Positions 25,444 to 34,172 of a stretch of 64,000 bases of DNA are shown here, one piece after another. Position 1 is the first letter of the stretch. Each line of letters opens with the position of its first letter. The position numbers and the translations under genes are program-made. The notes beneath the pieces were generated by a model. That model worked only from the letters and a program-made list of their open reading frames with translations. It searched no databases and was not told where the DNA came from. Origin of the DNA: Bacteroidota bacterium (lineage in GTDB: Bacteria; Bacteroidota; Bacteroidia; Chitinophagales; Chitinophagaceae); NCBI GenBank assembly GCA_005882315.1, contig VBAR01000001.1, positions 1,437,736 through 1,501,735 on the forward strand. The letters are read 5' to 3'.

Positions 25444-25863
25444 ATGCCAACAATTCATGAAGATGTTGTTAACCACATGATGGAAAATGATTTTTTCAGT
25501 CAGTGGCTGGGTATAGAAGTGCTGGAGGTGAAAGAAGGATACAGCAAAATAAAAATGACCATCCGGAAGGAAATGGTAAACGGTTTTGGAATTGTGCATG
25601 GTGGTATCCCTTTTTCATTGGCGGATTCCGCTTTTGCATTTGCATGTAACAATAGAAATAACTTATCGGTAGCATTAGATACTTCTATCAATTTTATAAA
25701 ACCGGTGCATGTAGGAGATATATTGACAGCAGAAGCAAAGGAATTACACAACGGAAGATCTACTGGCCTGTATCATATTTCTATTACAAATCAAAACAAC
25801 CATGAAGTTGCGGTTTTCAAAGGACTTTGTTTTCGTACAGACAAAAAGTTGATAAGTAAATAG
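25444..25863 (+). CDS. paaI: hydroxyphenylacetyl-CoA thioesterase
   Basis: PaaI hydrolyses blocked or wrong acyl-CoA intermediates so that free CoA is not trapped. The 139-residue protein is a hotdog-fold thioesterase: GFGIVHGGIPFSLADSAFAFACNN is the catalytic helix region (Asp in SLADSAF), followed by ALDTSINFIKPVHVGDILTAEA. It begins ten bases past paaG. It is the last intact gene before a broken four-helix gene. Confidence 0.94.
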   Translation: MPTIHEDVVNHMMENDFFSQWLGIEVLEVKEGYSKIKMTIRKEMVNGFGIVHGGIPFSLADSAFAFACNNRNNLSVALDTSINFIKPVHVGDILTAEAKELHNGRSTGLYHISITNQNNHEVAVFKGLCFRTDKKLISK

Positions 25864-25884
25864 GTATATATTGTAATATAAGTT

Positions 25885-26279
25885 ATGGAAAACAGCAATT
25901 TTGGTTTTGAAGAACTTGAATTGTGGAAGAAAGTGAGGGAATTTAAAATTGAAGTTTGTAAAGAGCGAGAAAATTTCCTCCAGAAGAAAAATTCAGACTC
26001 ACAGATCAAACCATCCGTAGTGTAAGGTCTGTAAATGATCTTATTTCTGAGGGTCACGGAAGGTTTACCTGGCCCGATCAGATTCATTACTGTGTGCAGG
26101 CAAGAGGTTCTTTAGCAGAAACAATTAATCATCTGATTGATGCCTTTGATGATGGGTACATTACAGCGGAGAAGCTGGATTATTACAAGAGTAAAGGCAA
26201 AGAAATTGAACGAATGCTGAATGGCTACCTGAACTACCTTAGAAAAAGGAGAGATGAGCCAAAGCAAAGCAACTTATAG
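25885..26279 (+). pseudogene. four-helix bundle protein (23S rRNA-intervening-sequence type), frameshifted
   Basis: The ATG at 25885 opens a frame (MENSNFGFEELELWKKVREF ...) that stops early at 26022. From 25974 the next frame reads on without a stop to 26279: FPPEEKFRLTDQ, SVRSVNDLISEGHGRFTWPD, QIHYCVQARGSLAETINHLIDAFDDGY and a basic C-terminus. Together they make one normal protein of about 131 residues of the four-helix bundle family related to 23S rRNA intervening-sequence proteins. Restoring one base near the AAAA run at 25970-25973 joins both frames. The gene is therefore inactivated, or a one-base sequencing error is present. Its function is not established in this family. Confidence 0.82.
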
Positions 26280-26318
26280 CCGCACTTTATTTACATTGTA
26301 TACTTTTTTTACTTAACC

Positions 26319-26903
26319 ATGATTTATCAATTCAAAAAATTTATACCTGTCATTCACGAATCCTCATTTATACATCCATTAGCAGCAGTAACAGGCAATG
26401 TCATCATCGGCAAAGATTGTTATATCGGCCCCGGCGCAGCACTCCGTGGCGATTGGGGTCAGATCATTCTCGAAGATGGATGCAATGTGCAGGAGAATTG
26501 TACCATTCATATGTTTCCGGGAGTTACTGTTTTATTAAAAGCCGGTGCACATATAGGGCATGGCGCAGTGATACATGGAGCAACGATCGGAAAAAACTGT
26601 TTAGTAGGAATGAATGCAGTGATAATGGATAATGTTATTTTAGGTGATGAATGTATTGTCGGCGCACTAAGTTTTGTAAAAGAAGGTGAAGTATTTGAAA
26701 ACAGAAGCCTTATTGTAGGCAACCCGGCTAAAAAACTAAAAGAGGTATCTGATGAAATGATAGCCTGGAAAACGGAAGGCACAAAACTCTACCAGGCTTT
26801 GCCAAAAGAACTATTTGAAAGCCTGAAAGAAACGGAGCCCTTACGTAAAATCCCTGATTCACTTCCCATTCAAAGCGCAGATTATAAGCCCCGGAAAGGA
26901 TAA
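26319..26903 (+). CDS. paaY: phenylacetate degradation protein PaaY
   Basis: PaaY is a hexapeptide-repeat protein of the gamma-carbonic-anhydrase fold. In E. coli it is a thioesterase that clears inhibitory hydrolysed intermediates of the pathway. The 194-residue protein is a left-handed beta helix (VTGNVIIGKDCYIGPGAALRGDWG, VQENCTIHMFPG, HIGHGAVIHGATIGKNCLVGMNAVIMD) followed by the C-terminal helical tail EVSDEMIAWKTEGTKLYQAL and PLR that separates PaaY from other gamma-CA-like proteins. Metal His are in IHMFPG, HIGHG and IHG. It closes the paa cluster. Confidence 0.93.
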   Translation: MIYQFKKFIPVIHESSFIHPLAAVTGNVIIGKDCYIGPGAALRGDWGQIILEDGCNVQENCTIHMFPGVTVLLKAGAHIGHGAVIHGATIGKNCLVGMNAVIMDNVILGDECIVGALSFVKEGEVFENRSLIVGNPAKKLKEVSDEMIAWKTEGTKLYQALPKELFESLKETEPLRKIPDSLPIQSADYKPRKG

Positions 26904-26991
26904 CAAGCCAGTTGTAATTTTTTTTCACCACGTAAAGGAATAGTTGTAACTTAATTCTTCGTTTTTAATCCTTTAATTAAATCAATTCGCC

Positions 26992-28239
26992 ATGAGAAAA
27001 AGTTTACACACTGCTGTATTACTTACCACAACCTTATTAAGTTCTGCTGTATTCTCTCAATCCGCCGATCGTTTCGCTTATGCTGTTACCGATGTGCAAA
27101 AAGACGGTGCTGGCTGGAACTTCCTGCGTAAGATCGATTTTAAGTCAGGCAAGTTTTCCGAAGTTCTGCTTGATGGAAATAATTTTAACCAGGTAGCGTA
27201 TGATGCCACTACCAAAACCCAGATCAGTCAATTCCCGGTAGAAGCGCAGTATCGGTTTAATACCCAACCTGCATTTAGCAGTGGTGTTGCTGCTATGGCT
27301 TATGACAGAAAAAACAATCGTATCTGGTATACTCCTATGTTTATTGACCAACTCCGTTATGTTGATCTTAAAACAATGAAAGTGTTTTATGTTACGGATA
27401 ATGCATTGACCGGAATGGCCACAAAGAATAATGACCAAAGCAATATTGTAACAAGAATGGTGATCGCTGATGATGGAGACGGTTATGCACTTACTAATGA
27501 CGGTAATAAACTGATCCGCTTTAATACAAAAAAAGCAATTATCACTGACCTGGGACCGCTTACTGATGATCCGAAAAACAACGGCGTTTCCATTCATAAT
27601 TACTGCAGTAGCTTTGGTGGTGATATGATCGCTGATGATGATGGCAACCTGATCATTGTTTCTGCACGCAATACAGTATACAAAGTAAAAATTGAAACTA
27701 AAGTAGCTACGCTCCTGGGAACTGTAAAAGATTTACCGCAAAACTTTACTTCAAACGGAGTAGTTGTGAATGATGAAAACCAGATCCTGTTAAGCAGTGC
27801 CAGCAATGGAGATTCATGGGCTATTCTTAATTTATCAAACATGACAGCTACGCCTTACAAACCTGAAGGCGGTATCTGGCGTAGCTCTGACCTGGGCAAT
27901 AGCAATATTTTACAAACAAGAAATAGTGCAACACCGGCGCAGGAAGTACTTACTAGAACAGATATAGCTGATGATAACCGCATCATGGTTTATCCAAACC
28001 CGGTAATGGATGATCAATTCACTGTTCAGTTCAGCCAGTTGCAGGCTGGTAATTATACAATGACATTAAATGATGTAATGGGCCGCCAGGTGCTGAACCG
28101 CAATATTGTTATCAATGGTGTGGAGCATGCTGAAAAAATAAATCTGAACAGGGCATCAGCAAGAGGTGTATATATGATCAAACTTACTTCTCAACAAAGC
28201 AGCAAAATGGTTTATACCAAAAAGATAGTAGTGCAATAA
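26992..28239 (+). CDS. T9SS type A sorting domain protein
   Basis: This 415-residue exported protein has a signal peptide (to about residue 22, AVFSQ) and a C-terminal sorting domain (residues about 330-415: YPNPVMDDQFTVQFSQLQAGNYTMTLNDVMGRQVL, then GVYMIKLTSQ and KKIVV) of the type read by the type IX secretion system. The middle resembles a beta-propeller: VDLKTMKVFYVTDN, DDGDGYALTNDGNKLIRFNTKK, DDDGNLIIVSARNTVYKV, NGVVVNDENQILLSS. It should be secreted or anchored to the outer surface. The bound ligand or enzyme activity is unknown. A terminator follows. Confidence 0.88.
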   Translation: MRKSLHTAVLLTTTLLSSAVFSQSADRFAYAVTDVQKDGAGWNFLRKIDFKSGKFSEVLLDGNNFNQVAYDATTKTQISQFPVEAQYRFNTQPAFSSGVAAMAYDRKNNRIWYTPMFIDQLRYVDLKTMKVFYVTDNALTGMATKNNDQSNIVTRMVIADDGDGYALTNDGNKLIRFNTKKAIITDLGPLTDDPKNNGVSIHNYCSSFGGDMIADDDGNLIIVSARNTVYKVKIETKVATLLGTVKDLPQNFTSNGVVVNDENQILLSSASNGDSWAILNLSNMTATPYKPEGGIWRSSDLGNSNILQTRNSATPAQEVLTRTDIADDNRIMVYPNPVMDDQFTVQFSQLQAGNYTMTLNDVMGRQVLNRNIVINGVEHAEKINLNRASARGVYMIKLTSQQSSKMVYTKKIVVQ

Positions 28240-28263
28240 ACCTAATCGTTAATTGCGTTACAG

Positions 28264-28291
28264 CGCCGGCCCCGTAAGGCCGGCGTTTTTT
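28264..28291 (+). terminator. strong intrinsic terminator of the T9SS gene
   Basis: CGCCGGCC and GGCCGGCG (28264-28285) form an eight-base GC stem around CCGTAA and are followed by a run of T to 28291. This is a textbook intrinsic terminator. The convergent small gene ends at 28290, so the T run overlaps its stop. Confidence 0.9.
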
Positions 28292-28664
28292 ATTTCCTCT
28301 CATCTTTCCAAACTACTTTCACAAGTTTTGCTTTTTCTGTAAAATCAGTACACTTCATATCTCCTTTACCTGTAAAACCACCAGAAGGAGCGCAGATATA
28401 ATTACAATTTTCATCAAGCAGGACATTGTAATTATCACAACAATCGCTGCTGAAGAGAAATGCCCGTTTGCCATTGTAATTGTATTCATTTACTTCAGCA
28501 GGAGGATTGAAACGAGGCACTTTTTTTAGAGAGTCGATTTTCGTTTGTATACATTTTGGAACTACAATTTCCGTATCCTCAGCTGTTTTATCCTGTTTTT
28601 TCTTTTTATCGCAGGTTTCGCTGGCAAAAATGGTAAATGATAGTAACAGCAATATTGTTTTCAT
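28290..28664 (-). CDS. small Cys-rich exported protein, DUF6970-like
   Basis: This 124-residue protein has a hydrophobic N-terminal export signal (MKTILLLLSFTIFA) and a Cys-rich body: CIQTKIDSL, then SDCCDNYNVLLDENCNYICAPSGGFTGKGDMKCTDF and a terminal VVWKDER. This block matches a small Bacteroidota family I know as DUF6970. The cysteines suggest disulfides in the periplasm. Function is unknown. Confidence 0.8.
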   Translation of the reverse strand: MKTILLLLSFTIFASETCDKKKKQDKTAEDTEIVVPKCIQTKIDSLKKVPRFNPPAEVNEYNYNGKRAFLFSSDCCDNYNVLLDENCNYICAPSGGFTGKGDMKCTDFTEKAKLVKVVWKDERK

Positions 28665-28703
28665 CTGTATATTTTATTGTTTTTATGTCTAATTACATGC
28701 CGG

Positions 28704-28730
28704 TTGTTAAGCTGTGAAGGTATATTTTTG
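28704..28730 (+). promoter_or_regulatory. Bacteroidota-type promoter of obg
   Basis: TTG (28704-28706), 16 bases, then TATTTTTG (28723-28730) matches the family consensus with slightly short spacing. It lies 24 bases before the TTG start of obg. Confidence 0.55.
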
Positions 28731-28753
28731 CCACTTCACAAGAAAACAGCGTT

Positions 28754-29752
28754 TTGGAAAAATCAAATTTTGTTGACCAGATAAGAATATTCTGTAGAAG
28801 CGGACATGGTGGTGCCGGTAACAAGCATTTTATGCGCAATAAATTTACCGCACTGGGCGGTCCCGATGGTGGTGATGGTGGCCGCGGGGCACATATTATC
28901 TTAAAAGGCAATAGCAATCTCTGGACCTTGTTGCACCTCCGTTATTATAAAAATGTATTGGCAGAAGATGGTGAAAAAGGCGGCAGTAATAACCGACACG
29001 GCCGAGATGGAAAAGACATCATTATTGAAGTACCGCTGGGTACTATTGCAAGAGACGAGGGATCTGGAGAAAAAGAAGTTGAGATACTTGAAGACGGGCA
29101 GGAAGTAGTCTGGATATCGGGTGGTAAAGGAGGGTTAGGCAATTCTCATTTTGCAACACCCACCAACCAGGCGCCTGAACATGCACAACCCGGCTTGCCC
29201 GGATCTGAAGCATGGAAAGTTTTGGAATTAAAAGTGCTGGCTGATGTGGGGCTGGTTGGTTTTCCAAACGCTGGTAAATCAACTTTGCTTTCTGTAATTA
29301 CAGCCGCTAAACCGAAGATCGCTGATTATGCATTTACTACTATCACACCGAATCTTGGAATAGTTGAATACCGTGAGGGAAAAAGTTTTTGTATTGCCGA
29401 TCTGCCCGGCATTATTGAAGGAGCTGCAGAAGGAAAAGGACTGGGCCATCGTTTCTTAAGACATATAGAACGCAATCCTGTTTTATTATTTTTAATTCCT
29501 GCGGATTGCGATGATCATAAAAAAGAATTTGAGATACTGGTAAATGAACTGGAGAAATACAATGCTGAATTATTGCACAAGCAATTCGTAATTGCCATCA
29601 GCAAAAGCGATATGCTGGATGATGAATTGAAGAATGCCATTGAAAAAGTTATGCCAGCCAATATTCCGCACTTGTTTATTTCATCTGTTGCAAATAAGGG
29701 TCTTACAGAATTGAAAGATCTGTTGTGGAAGACGTTGAATGAAAAGAAATAA
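28754..29752 (+). CDS. obg: GTPase Obg/CgtA
   Basis: Obg is an essential GTPase that binds the 50S ribosomal subunit and links ribosome assembly with stress signals. The 332-residue protein has the Gly-rich Obg domain (residues 1-157: [41 protein letters not shown]) and a G domain with GFPNAGKST (P-loop), [17 protein letters not shown] and a TKxD site changed to ISKSD. The third C-terminal domain of larger Obg proteins is absent, as usual in this phylum. The start is TTG (28754), since no ATG is in frame and the N-terminus aligns with family members. A good promoter lies just upstream. Confidence 0.95.
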   Translation: MEKSNFVDQIRIFCRSGHGGAGNKHFMRNKFTALGGPDGGDGGRGAHIILKGNSNLWTLLHLRYYKNVLAEDGEKGGSNNRHGRDGKDIIIEVPLGTIARDEGSGEKEVEILEDGQEVVWISGGKGGLGNSHFATPTNQAPEHAQPGLPGSEAWKVLELKVLADVGLVGFPNAGKSTLLSVITAAKPKIADYAFTTITPNLGIVEYREGKSFCIADLPGIIEGAAEGKGLGHRFLRHIERNPVLLFLIPADCDDHKKEFEILVNELEKYNAELLHKQFVIAISKSDMLDDELKNAIEKVMPANIPHLFISSVANKGLTELKDLLWKTLNEKK

Positions 29753-29792
29753 ACTGTTTACATCATTAATCTTTTTTCTGCTTTCTTTGTAA

Positions 29793-30383
29793 ATGTTTTC
29801 GCCGCAAAATAAGATCATCATTATAGCTGCTCCATCTGGAGCCGGCAAAACTTCTATCACCAAACATTTGCTGAAAACATTTCCTGAGAAACTTGCTTTT
29901 TCCGTGAGTTGCGCTACCCGGCAACCCCGTAGTTATGAGCAGCACAGCACAGATTATTATTTTATGTCACCGGAAGAGTTTAGAAAGAAGATCGACAATA
30001 ATGAATTTGCTGAATGGGAAATGGTATACGAAGGAAAATATTATGGCACACTAAAAAGCGAACTACAACGCATCTGGAATGAAAATAAAGTTCCGCTATT
30101 GGATGTAGATGTAAAGGGTGGATTGAATGTACAGGATCAATACCGAAATCTGACTTTATCGTTATTTATTGAACCGCCATCGCTGGAAGAATTGAGAAGA
30201 AGGTTAGAAAAAAGAGGCACCGAAACTCCTGAAAGCCTTGAAGCAAGGATCAGCAAAGCCTCTTTCGAGCTTTCCTTCAAGCCGAAATTTAATAAACCGA
30301 TCGTAAATGATGATTTAGCAAAGGCTTGCAAAGAAGCTGAAGAAGCTGTCAGGAATTTTTTAGATACTAAGACGGGGATTTGA
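29793..30383 (+). CDS. gmk: guanylate kinase
   Basis: Gmk phosphorylates GMP to GDP with ATP. The 196-residue protein has the P-loop APSGAGKTS (13-21), the GMP-binding SVSCATRQPRSYEQHSTDYYFMSPEEFRKKI, YGTLKSELQ, LLDVDVKGGLNVQ and the lid RRRLEKRGTETPESLEARI. It is the standard bacterial length. It follows obg by 40 bases on the same strand and may share its transcript. Confidence 0.97.
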   Translation: MFSPQNKIIIIAAPSGAGKTSITKHLLKTFPEKLAFSVSCATRQPRSYEQHSTDYYFMSPEEFRKKIDNNEFAEWEMVYEGKYYGTLKSELQRIWNENKVPLLDVDVKGGLNVQDQYRNLTLSLFIEPPSLEELRRRLEKRGTETPESLEARISKASFELSFKPKFNKPIVNDDLAKACKEAEEAVRNFLDTKTGI

Positions 30384-30451
30384 TAAAAATTACCTTCTAT
30401 TTTTAGTAAGCCTATTCGCAACCGCCAACTGCCATTCATTATCTTTACCTC

Positions 30452-31708
30452 ATGTTTAACCTGAACCCGATCATATTTTTTGTCATAACCATTTTACTGA
30501 TGGGTTTTTTCTCAGGGATTGAAATGGCCTTTTACAGCGCCAACAGGCTGACCATTGAAGTACGAAAAAAACAGGGCGGCATGTCCGGCCGTATTCTTGC
30601 ACAGTTTGTTGAATCACCGGATCATTTTTTAGGCACCACATTGATCGGCTATAATATTTTTCTTATTTTTTTTAGTCTTATCCTCAGTTATGTGATGGAG
30701 GATTTTGTGTGGGAACGGTTTCATATTCAATCGGGCCTGGTGAAAGTGATTTGCGAGATCGCATTAGCTACTGTTGTTATTTTAATTTTTGCGGAGTTTA
30801 TTCCCCGTGCCATTTTCCGTGCAAGAAGTACTACACTGCTTACCCGCTTAGCCATTGTTACTGATTTTTTTTACCAGATGTTTTATCCCATTGCAGCAGG
30901 CTTGATCAATTTAGCAGGCTGGATATTAAAATACCTTTTCAATATCCGCATAAATAAAAATAAAAAAGCACTTAAGCGGAGTGACCTGAAAAACCTGTTC
31001 CTTCAAAATGCAGATGATGAAGAAAAGCAGGAACGCAATACACAATTGCTGGAAAATGCACAGGAACTGCCAAGAATAAAAATTCGTCAATGCCTGGTGC
31101 CGCGAAAGGAAATTGTTGGAGCCGAACTGACCTCAACAATGCAGGACATAAAAAATAAGTTTGCTGAAACCAAGCTGAGCAAGCTGATCGTTTATGATAA
31201 AAATATAGATCACATTGTTGGCTATGTTCACCAGTTGGACCTGTTTAAAAAACCGGAATCGATCCAATCATTACTATTACCTATACCTGCGGTACCTGAA
31301 AGTATGAGTGCAGCAGATCTTATCAGCAAATTTACCCGGGAAAGAAAAAGTATAGCATGGGTAGTAGATGAGTTTGGTGGTACAGCCGGCATCATTACCA
31401 TGGAAGATGTGCTGGAAGAACTATTTGGTGAGATAGAAGACGAATACGATACAGAAGAGTTTATAGAAAAACAAATTGCGGAAAATGAATACATCTTCAG
31501 CGGAAGGATGGAACTGGATTATATAGAAGAAAAATATGGATTGACATTTACGGATAATGACGCAGAAACTCTTTCAGGATATATCATCGGTTATCATGAA
31601 ACGATCCCCCGACAGAAAGAACGCATCATCATTGATGATTACGAATTCGACATCATTAATGTAGGCGATACAAGAATCGAAATGGTGAAAGTGAAAAAAT
31701 TAAAATAA
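30452..31708 (+). CDS. CNNM/CorC-type membrane protein (hemolysin-family)
   Basis: This 418-residue inner-membrane protein has an N-terminal DUF21/CNNM domain of four membrane segments (ITILLMGFFSGIEMAFYSANRL, TTLIGYNIFLIFFSLILSYVM, IALATVVILIFAEFIPRAIFRA, IAAGLINLAGWILKYLF). A CBS pair follows (RKEIVGAELTSTMQDIKNKF and MSAADLISKFTRERKSIAWVVDEFGGTAGIITMEDVLEELFGEIEDEYD). The C-terminal CorC_HlyC domain ends YEFDIINVGDTRIEMVKVKKL. Relatives export Mg or Co/Na; the ion is not certain here. It converges with pxpA, and the two coding ends overlap by nine bases. Confidence 0.93.
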   Translation: MFNLNPIIFFVITILLMGFFSGIEMAFYSANRLTIEVRKKQGGMSGRILAQFVESPDHFLGTTLIGYNIFLIFFSLILSYVMEDFVWERFHIQSGLVKVICEIALATVVILIFAEFIPRAIFRARSTTLLTRLAIVTDFFYQMFYPIAAGLINLAGWILKYLFNIRINKNKKALKRSDLKNLFLQNADDEEKQERNTQLLENAQELPRIKIRQCLVPRKEIVGAELTSTMQDIKNKFAETKLSKLIVYDKNIDHIVGYVHQLDLFKKPESIQSLLLPIPAVPESMSAADLISKFTRERKSIAWVVDEFGGTAGIITMEDVLEELFGEIEDEYDTEEFIEKQIAENEYIFSGRMELDYIEEKYGLTFTDNDAETLSGYIIGYHETIPRQKERIIIDDYEFDIINVGDTRIEMVKVKKLK

Positions 31709-32464
31709 AGGAAGTAGTAAGTGGCGGGAAGGAGAGATGGCAATTTTTCCTTTCTTGAATGCTCCATAAATCGCTTTTGCAAATTCAATTGCATATTTTC
31801 CGTCGCCATGCAGGCAGATCGTTTCTGCTTTTAGCTTTATTTTTTTTCTGGATGCAGTAGTTACTACTCCATCATTAACCAGTTGCAAAGCTTGTTGAAC
31901 GGCTTTATCTATATCTTCTATTACAGCACCGGTTTGAGAACGGGGCATCAGGCTTCCATCATCCATATAAGATCTGTCAGCAAAAACTTCATTACAGGTT
32001 TTTAATCCAATTTTTTCTGCTTCTTTTATTGAATGACTTCCACTTAATCCGATCAAAGTAAGTTCATGATTAAAATCTTTAACGGCACGGGCAATTGTAT
32101 TAGCAATCGTTTTATCTTTTGCTGAAAGATTGTATAAGGCGCCATGTGGTTTTACATAATGAAACACAGTATTAAGGTTCACAGTAATTTCATCCATGAT
32201 AACTAATTGCTGGGTTATTAATTCATAAATATCCGCAACATCTAAATTCATCTCTGTCCTGCCAAAATTTTCCCGGTCTAAAAATGAAGGATGTGCACCA
32301 ATGGCAACTTTATGTTTGATACATAACTCAACGGTATTCCAAATAGTTTTTTCATCGCCTGCATGATAGCCGCAGGCAATATTTGCGGAGGATATAAAAG
32401 GCATTATCGCTTCTTCATTGCCGATACCTTCTCCCAAATCACAATTGATGTCAATGGTTTTCAT
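31700..32464 (-). CDS. pxpA: 5-oxoprolinase subunit A (LamB/YcsF family)
   Basis: PxpA works with PxpB and PxpC to open 5-oxoproline to glutamate with ATP. The 254-residue protein has the family signature ITIDINCDLGEGIGNEEAIMPFISSANIACGYHAGDE, then VAIGAHPSFLDRENFGR, VKPHGALYNLSA, and CLHGDGKYAIEFAKAI near the end. It is the last gene of the pxpB-pxpC-pxpA unit and overlaps pxpC by four bases (ATGA). Confidence 0.96.
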   Translation of the reverse strand: MKTIDINCDLGEGIGNEEAIMPFISSANIACGYHAGDEKTIWNTVELCIKHKVAIGAHPSFLDRENFGRTEMNLDVADIYELITQQLVIMDEITVNLNTVFHYVKPHGALYNLSAKDKTIANTIARAVKDFNHELTLIGLSGSHSIKEAEKIGLKTCNEVFADRSYMDDGSLMPRSQTGAVIEDIDKAVQQALQLVNDGVVTTASRKKIKLKAETICLHGDGKYAIEFAKAIYGAFKKGKIAISPSRHLLLPLF

Positions 32465-33444
32465 TTTAAGATATCCTGTAGTCTGAAATTACAAGCATTT
32501 TTCAACTGCTGCAAGTGTAGCTTTTGTTTCATCATCAAACTCTCAGCAATTGCCTGATTTACGATAGTAAATTTTATAGCCGAACCAGGTTGTTTTTGCG
32601 CAAGCTTTGGCAAGTGCGCAGAAATAACATGGGCAATGCGGGGATAGCCACCGGTTGTCTGGCTGTCTGCCATCAGCACAATCAACTCGCCATTTGGCAA
32701 CAACTGAATGGTGCCTGAATTCACTGCAGCAGATACCAGTTCTATATTATTTTCCGAAATAAGTTTATTGCCACTCAGTCTGTATCCCATCCTGTCTGAT
32801 GATAAAGCAACTTGGAAATTATTATTGCAAAAAATATTCCTTGATTGCTCAGCTAAATAACTCCACTCGTTTCCGGGCAATACAAATATTTCTTCATCAC
32901 CCGATTCATCTGTAAACGGTGCAGCCCGCCAATGCAGTTTAATAATATCTGCATCTTTCAATCTTTCGTGACAAAAATCTTTATTGAATTCAATACAATC
33001 ACCCCGCTGTAATTTTCTTCCTTCAAAACCGCCGGCAACTGCTTTCAAATTAGTGCTGCAACTATTAAGCCATGGTGTTATTTTAAAACCACCATGTATA
33101 GCGAGATAACAACATTGCCCTTTTTTATTTTGCGGAAATTGGATCACAGTATTTTTTTTCACCATTACGGGGCGACCAGTTTTTATTCCATCGCCATTTA
33201 TCATAGGTGAAAAATTTGCACCGGTAATAGTGATCAATGCATTTTGTTCAAACAAAATATCAGGGGATGGAAAAAAAATTTCAAGAACTGGCTCATTCAG
33301 TTTATTTCCTATCAGTAAGTTGGCTGTTTTCATGGCAAACTTATCCATTGCACCACTGGGATTGATCCCGAGATGCTGATAACCATACCTGCCTTCATCC
33401 TGTATGGTATCAAGTATTCCCGGCTTTAATATCTTCAAACTCAT
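32461..33444 (-). CDS. pxpC: 5-oxoprolinase subunit C (biotin-dependent carboxyltransferase-like)
   Basis: PxpC is the larger carboxyltransferase-like half of 5-oxoprolinase. The 327-residue protein begins LKILKPGILDTIQDEGRYGYQHLGINPSGAMDKFAMKTANLLIGN, the standard family start, and has DRMGYRLSGNKL, GTIQLLPNGELIVLMADSQTTGGYPRIAHVISAHLPKLAQ. It overlaps pxpB by 35 bases upstream and pxpA by four downstream, so all three are translationally coupled. Confidence 0.96.
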   Translation of the reverse strand: MSLKILKPGILDTIQDEGRYGYQHLGINPSGAMDKFAMKTANLLIGNKLNEPVLEIFFPSPDILFEQNALITITGANFSPMINGDGIKTGRPVMVKKNTVIQFPQNKKGQCCYLAIHGGFKITPWLNSCSTNLKAVAGGFEGRKLQRGDCIEFNKDFCHERLKDADIIKLHWRAAPFTDESGDEEIFVLPGNEWSYLAEQSRNIFCNNNFQVALSSDRMGYRLSGNKLISENNIELVSAAVNSGTIQLLPNGELIVLMADSQTTGGYPRIAHVISAHLPKLAQKQPGSAIKFTIVNQAIAESLMMKQKLHLQQLKNACNFRLQDILK

Positions 33445-34132
33445 CTTTGGTAATAGAATAGAATTGAACAGAATCTCCTGCGCTCAATAAAGTCAGCTGA
33501 TCGTTTTTTTTATTAAAAAGTTCTAAGGGAGTACGGCCGATAATTTGCCAGCCGCCCGGAGAATCCAAAGGGTAAATTCCTGTTTGCCGGCCAGCAATGC
33601 CTACACTGCCTGCTTTCAACATTTCAGGTTTTGGTTTTCTTGCATAACTTATTTTTTCATCTACTTCTCCCATGTATGCAAAGCCGGGAAGAAAACCGAG
33701 CATAAATACTTTGTAGGCTGTAGAAGTATGAATACTAATGACATCCTCAGCAGCAATTCCGTTTGCCTCAGCAATTGTTTTAATATCAGGTCCAAATTCT
33801 TCAGTGTAACAAACAGGGATACGCATATTATTTCCAGCAGAAACTTTTATTTCAAATCCTTCGGTTATCATTTGCTCTACCTGTTGCTTCATCCATTCAA
33901 ACACGGTTTGATCAGGTTCTTTGCATTTATTAGCTTCAAAGAAATTATAATGAATGGTAAGAGAACTGTATGCGGGTATAGCTTCCTTCATGGCAGCTAG
34001 TGGCCGGTTGGTTAAATGATGAAACAGGGAAATAACCTGCTCATTGATGCCGAAGTCAATCACATTTCCAAAATCAATTGTCAATGCCGAATCCCCCAGC
34101 GGAAAAATGGTATAAGATGGCAAGCCCTGCAT
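33410..34132 (-). CDS. pxpB: 5-oxoprolinase subunit B
   Basis: PxpB is the smaller carboxyltransferase-like half of 5-oxoprolinase. The 240-residue protein has YTIFPLGDSALTIDFGNVID, IPVCYTEEFGPDIKTIAE, TSTAYKVFMLGFLPGFAYMGEVDEKISYARKP, and SVGIAGRQTGIYPLDSPGGWQIIGRTP. I chose the Met of MQGLPSYT at 34132. The frame is open to 34204, but upstream Met codons would overlap the start of the divergent radical SAM gene at 34173. It is the first gene of the operon. Confidence 0.93.
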   Translation of the reverse strand: MQGLPSYTIFPLGDSALTIDFGNVIDFGINEQVISLFHHLTNRPLAAMKEAIPAYSSLTIHYNFFEANKCKEPDQTVFEWMKQQVEQMITEGFEIKVSAGNNMRIPVCYTEEFGPDIKTIAEANGIAAEDVISIHTSTAYKVFMLGFLPGFAYMGEVDEKISYARKPKPEMLKAGSVGIAGRQTGIYPLDSPGGWQIIGRTPLELFNKKNDQLTLLSAGDSVQFYSITKDEFEDIKAGNT

Positions 34133-34172
34133 AATAATTTCATTTGAAGATACAGACTTAACTTTACAGTTC

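Noticed and set aside
27145-27597. Minus-strand frame of 150 codons inside the T9SS protein
   Set aside because: The plus frame continues through with a signal peptide and sorting domain; the minus frame shows no domain.
33545-34000. Plus-strand frame of 151 codons inside pxpB
   Set aside because: It is antisense to a clear 5-oxoprolinase subunit and has no recognisable sequence.
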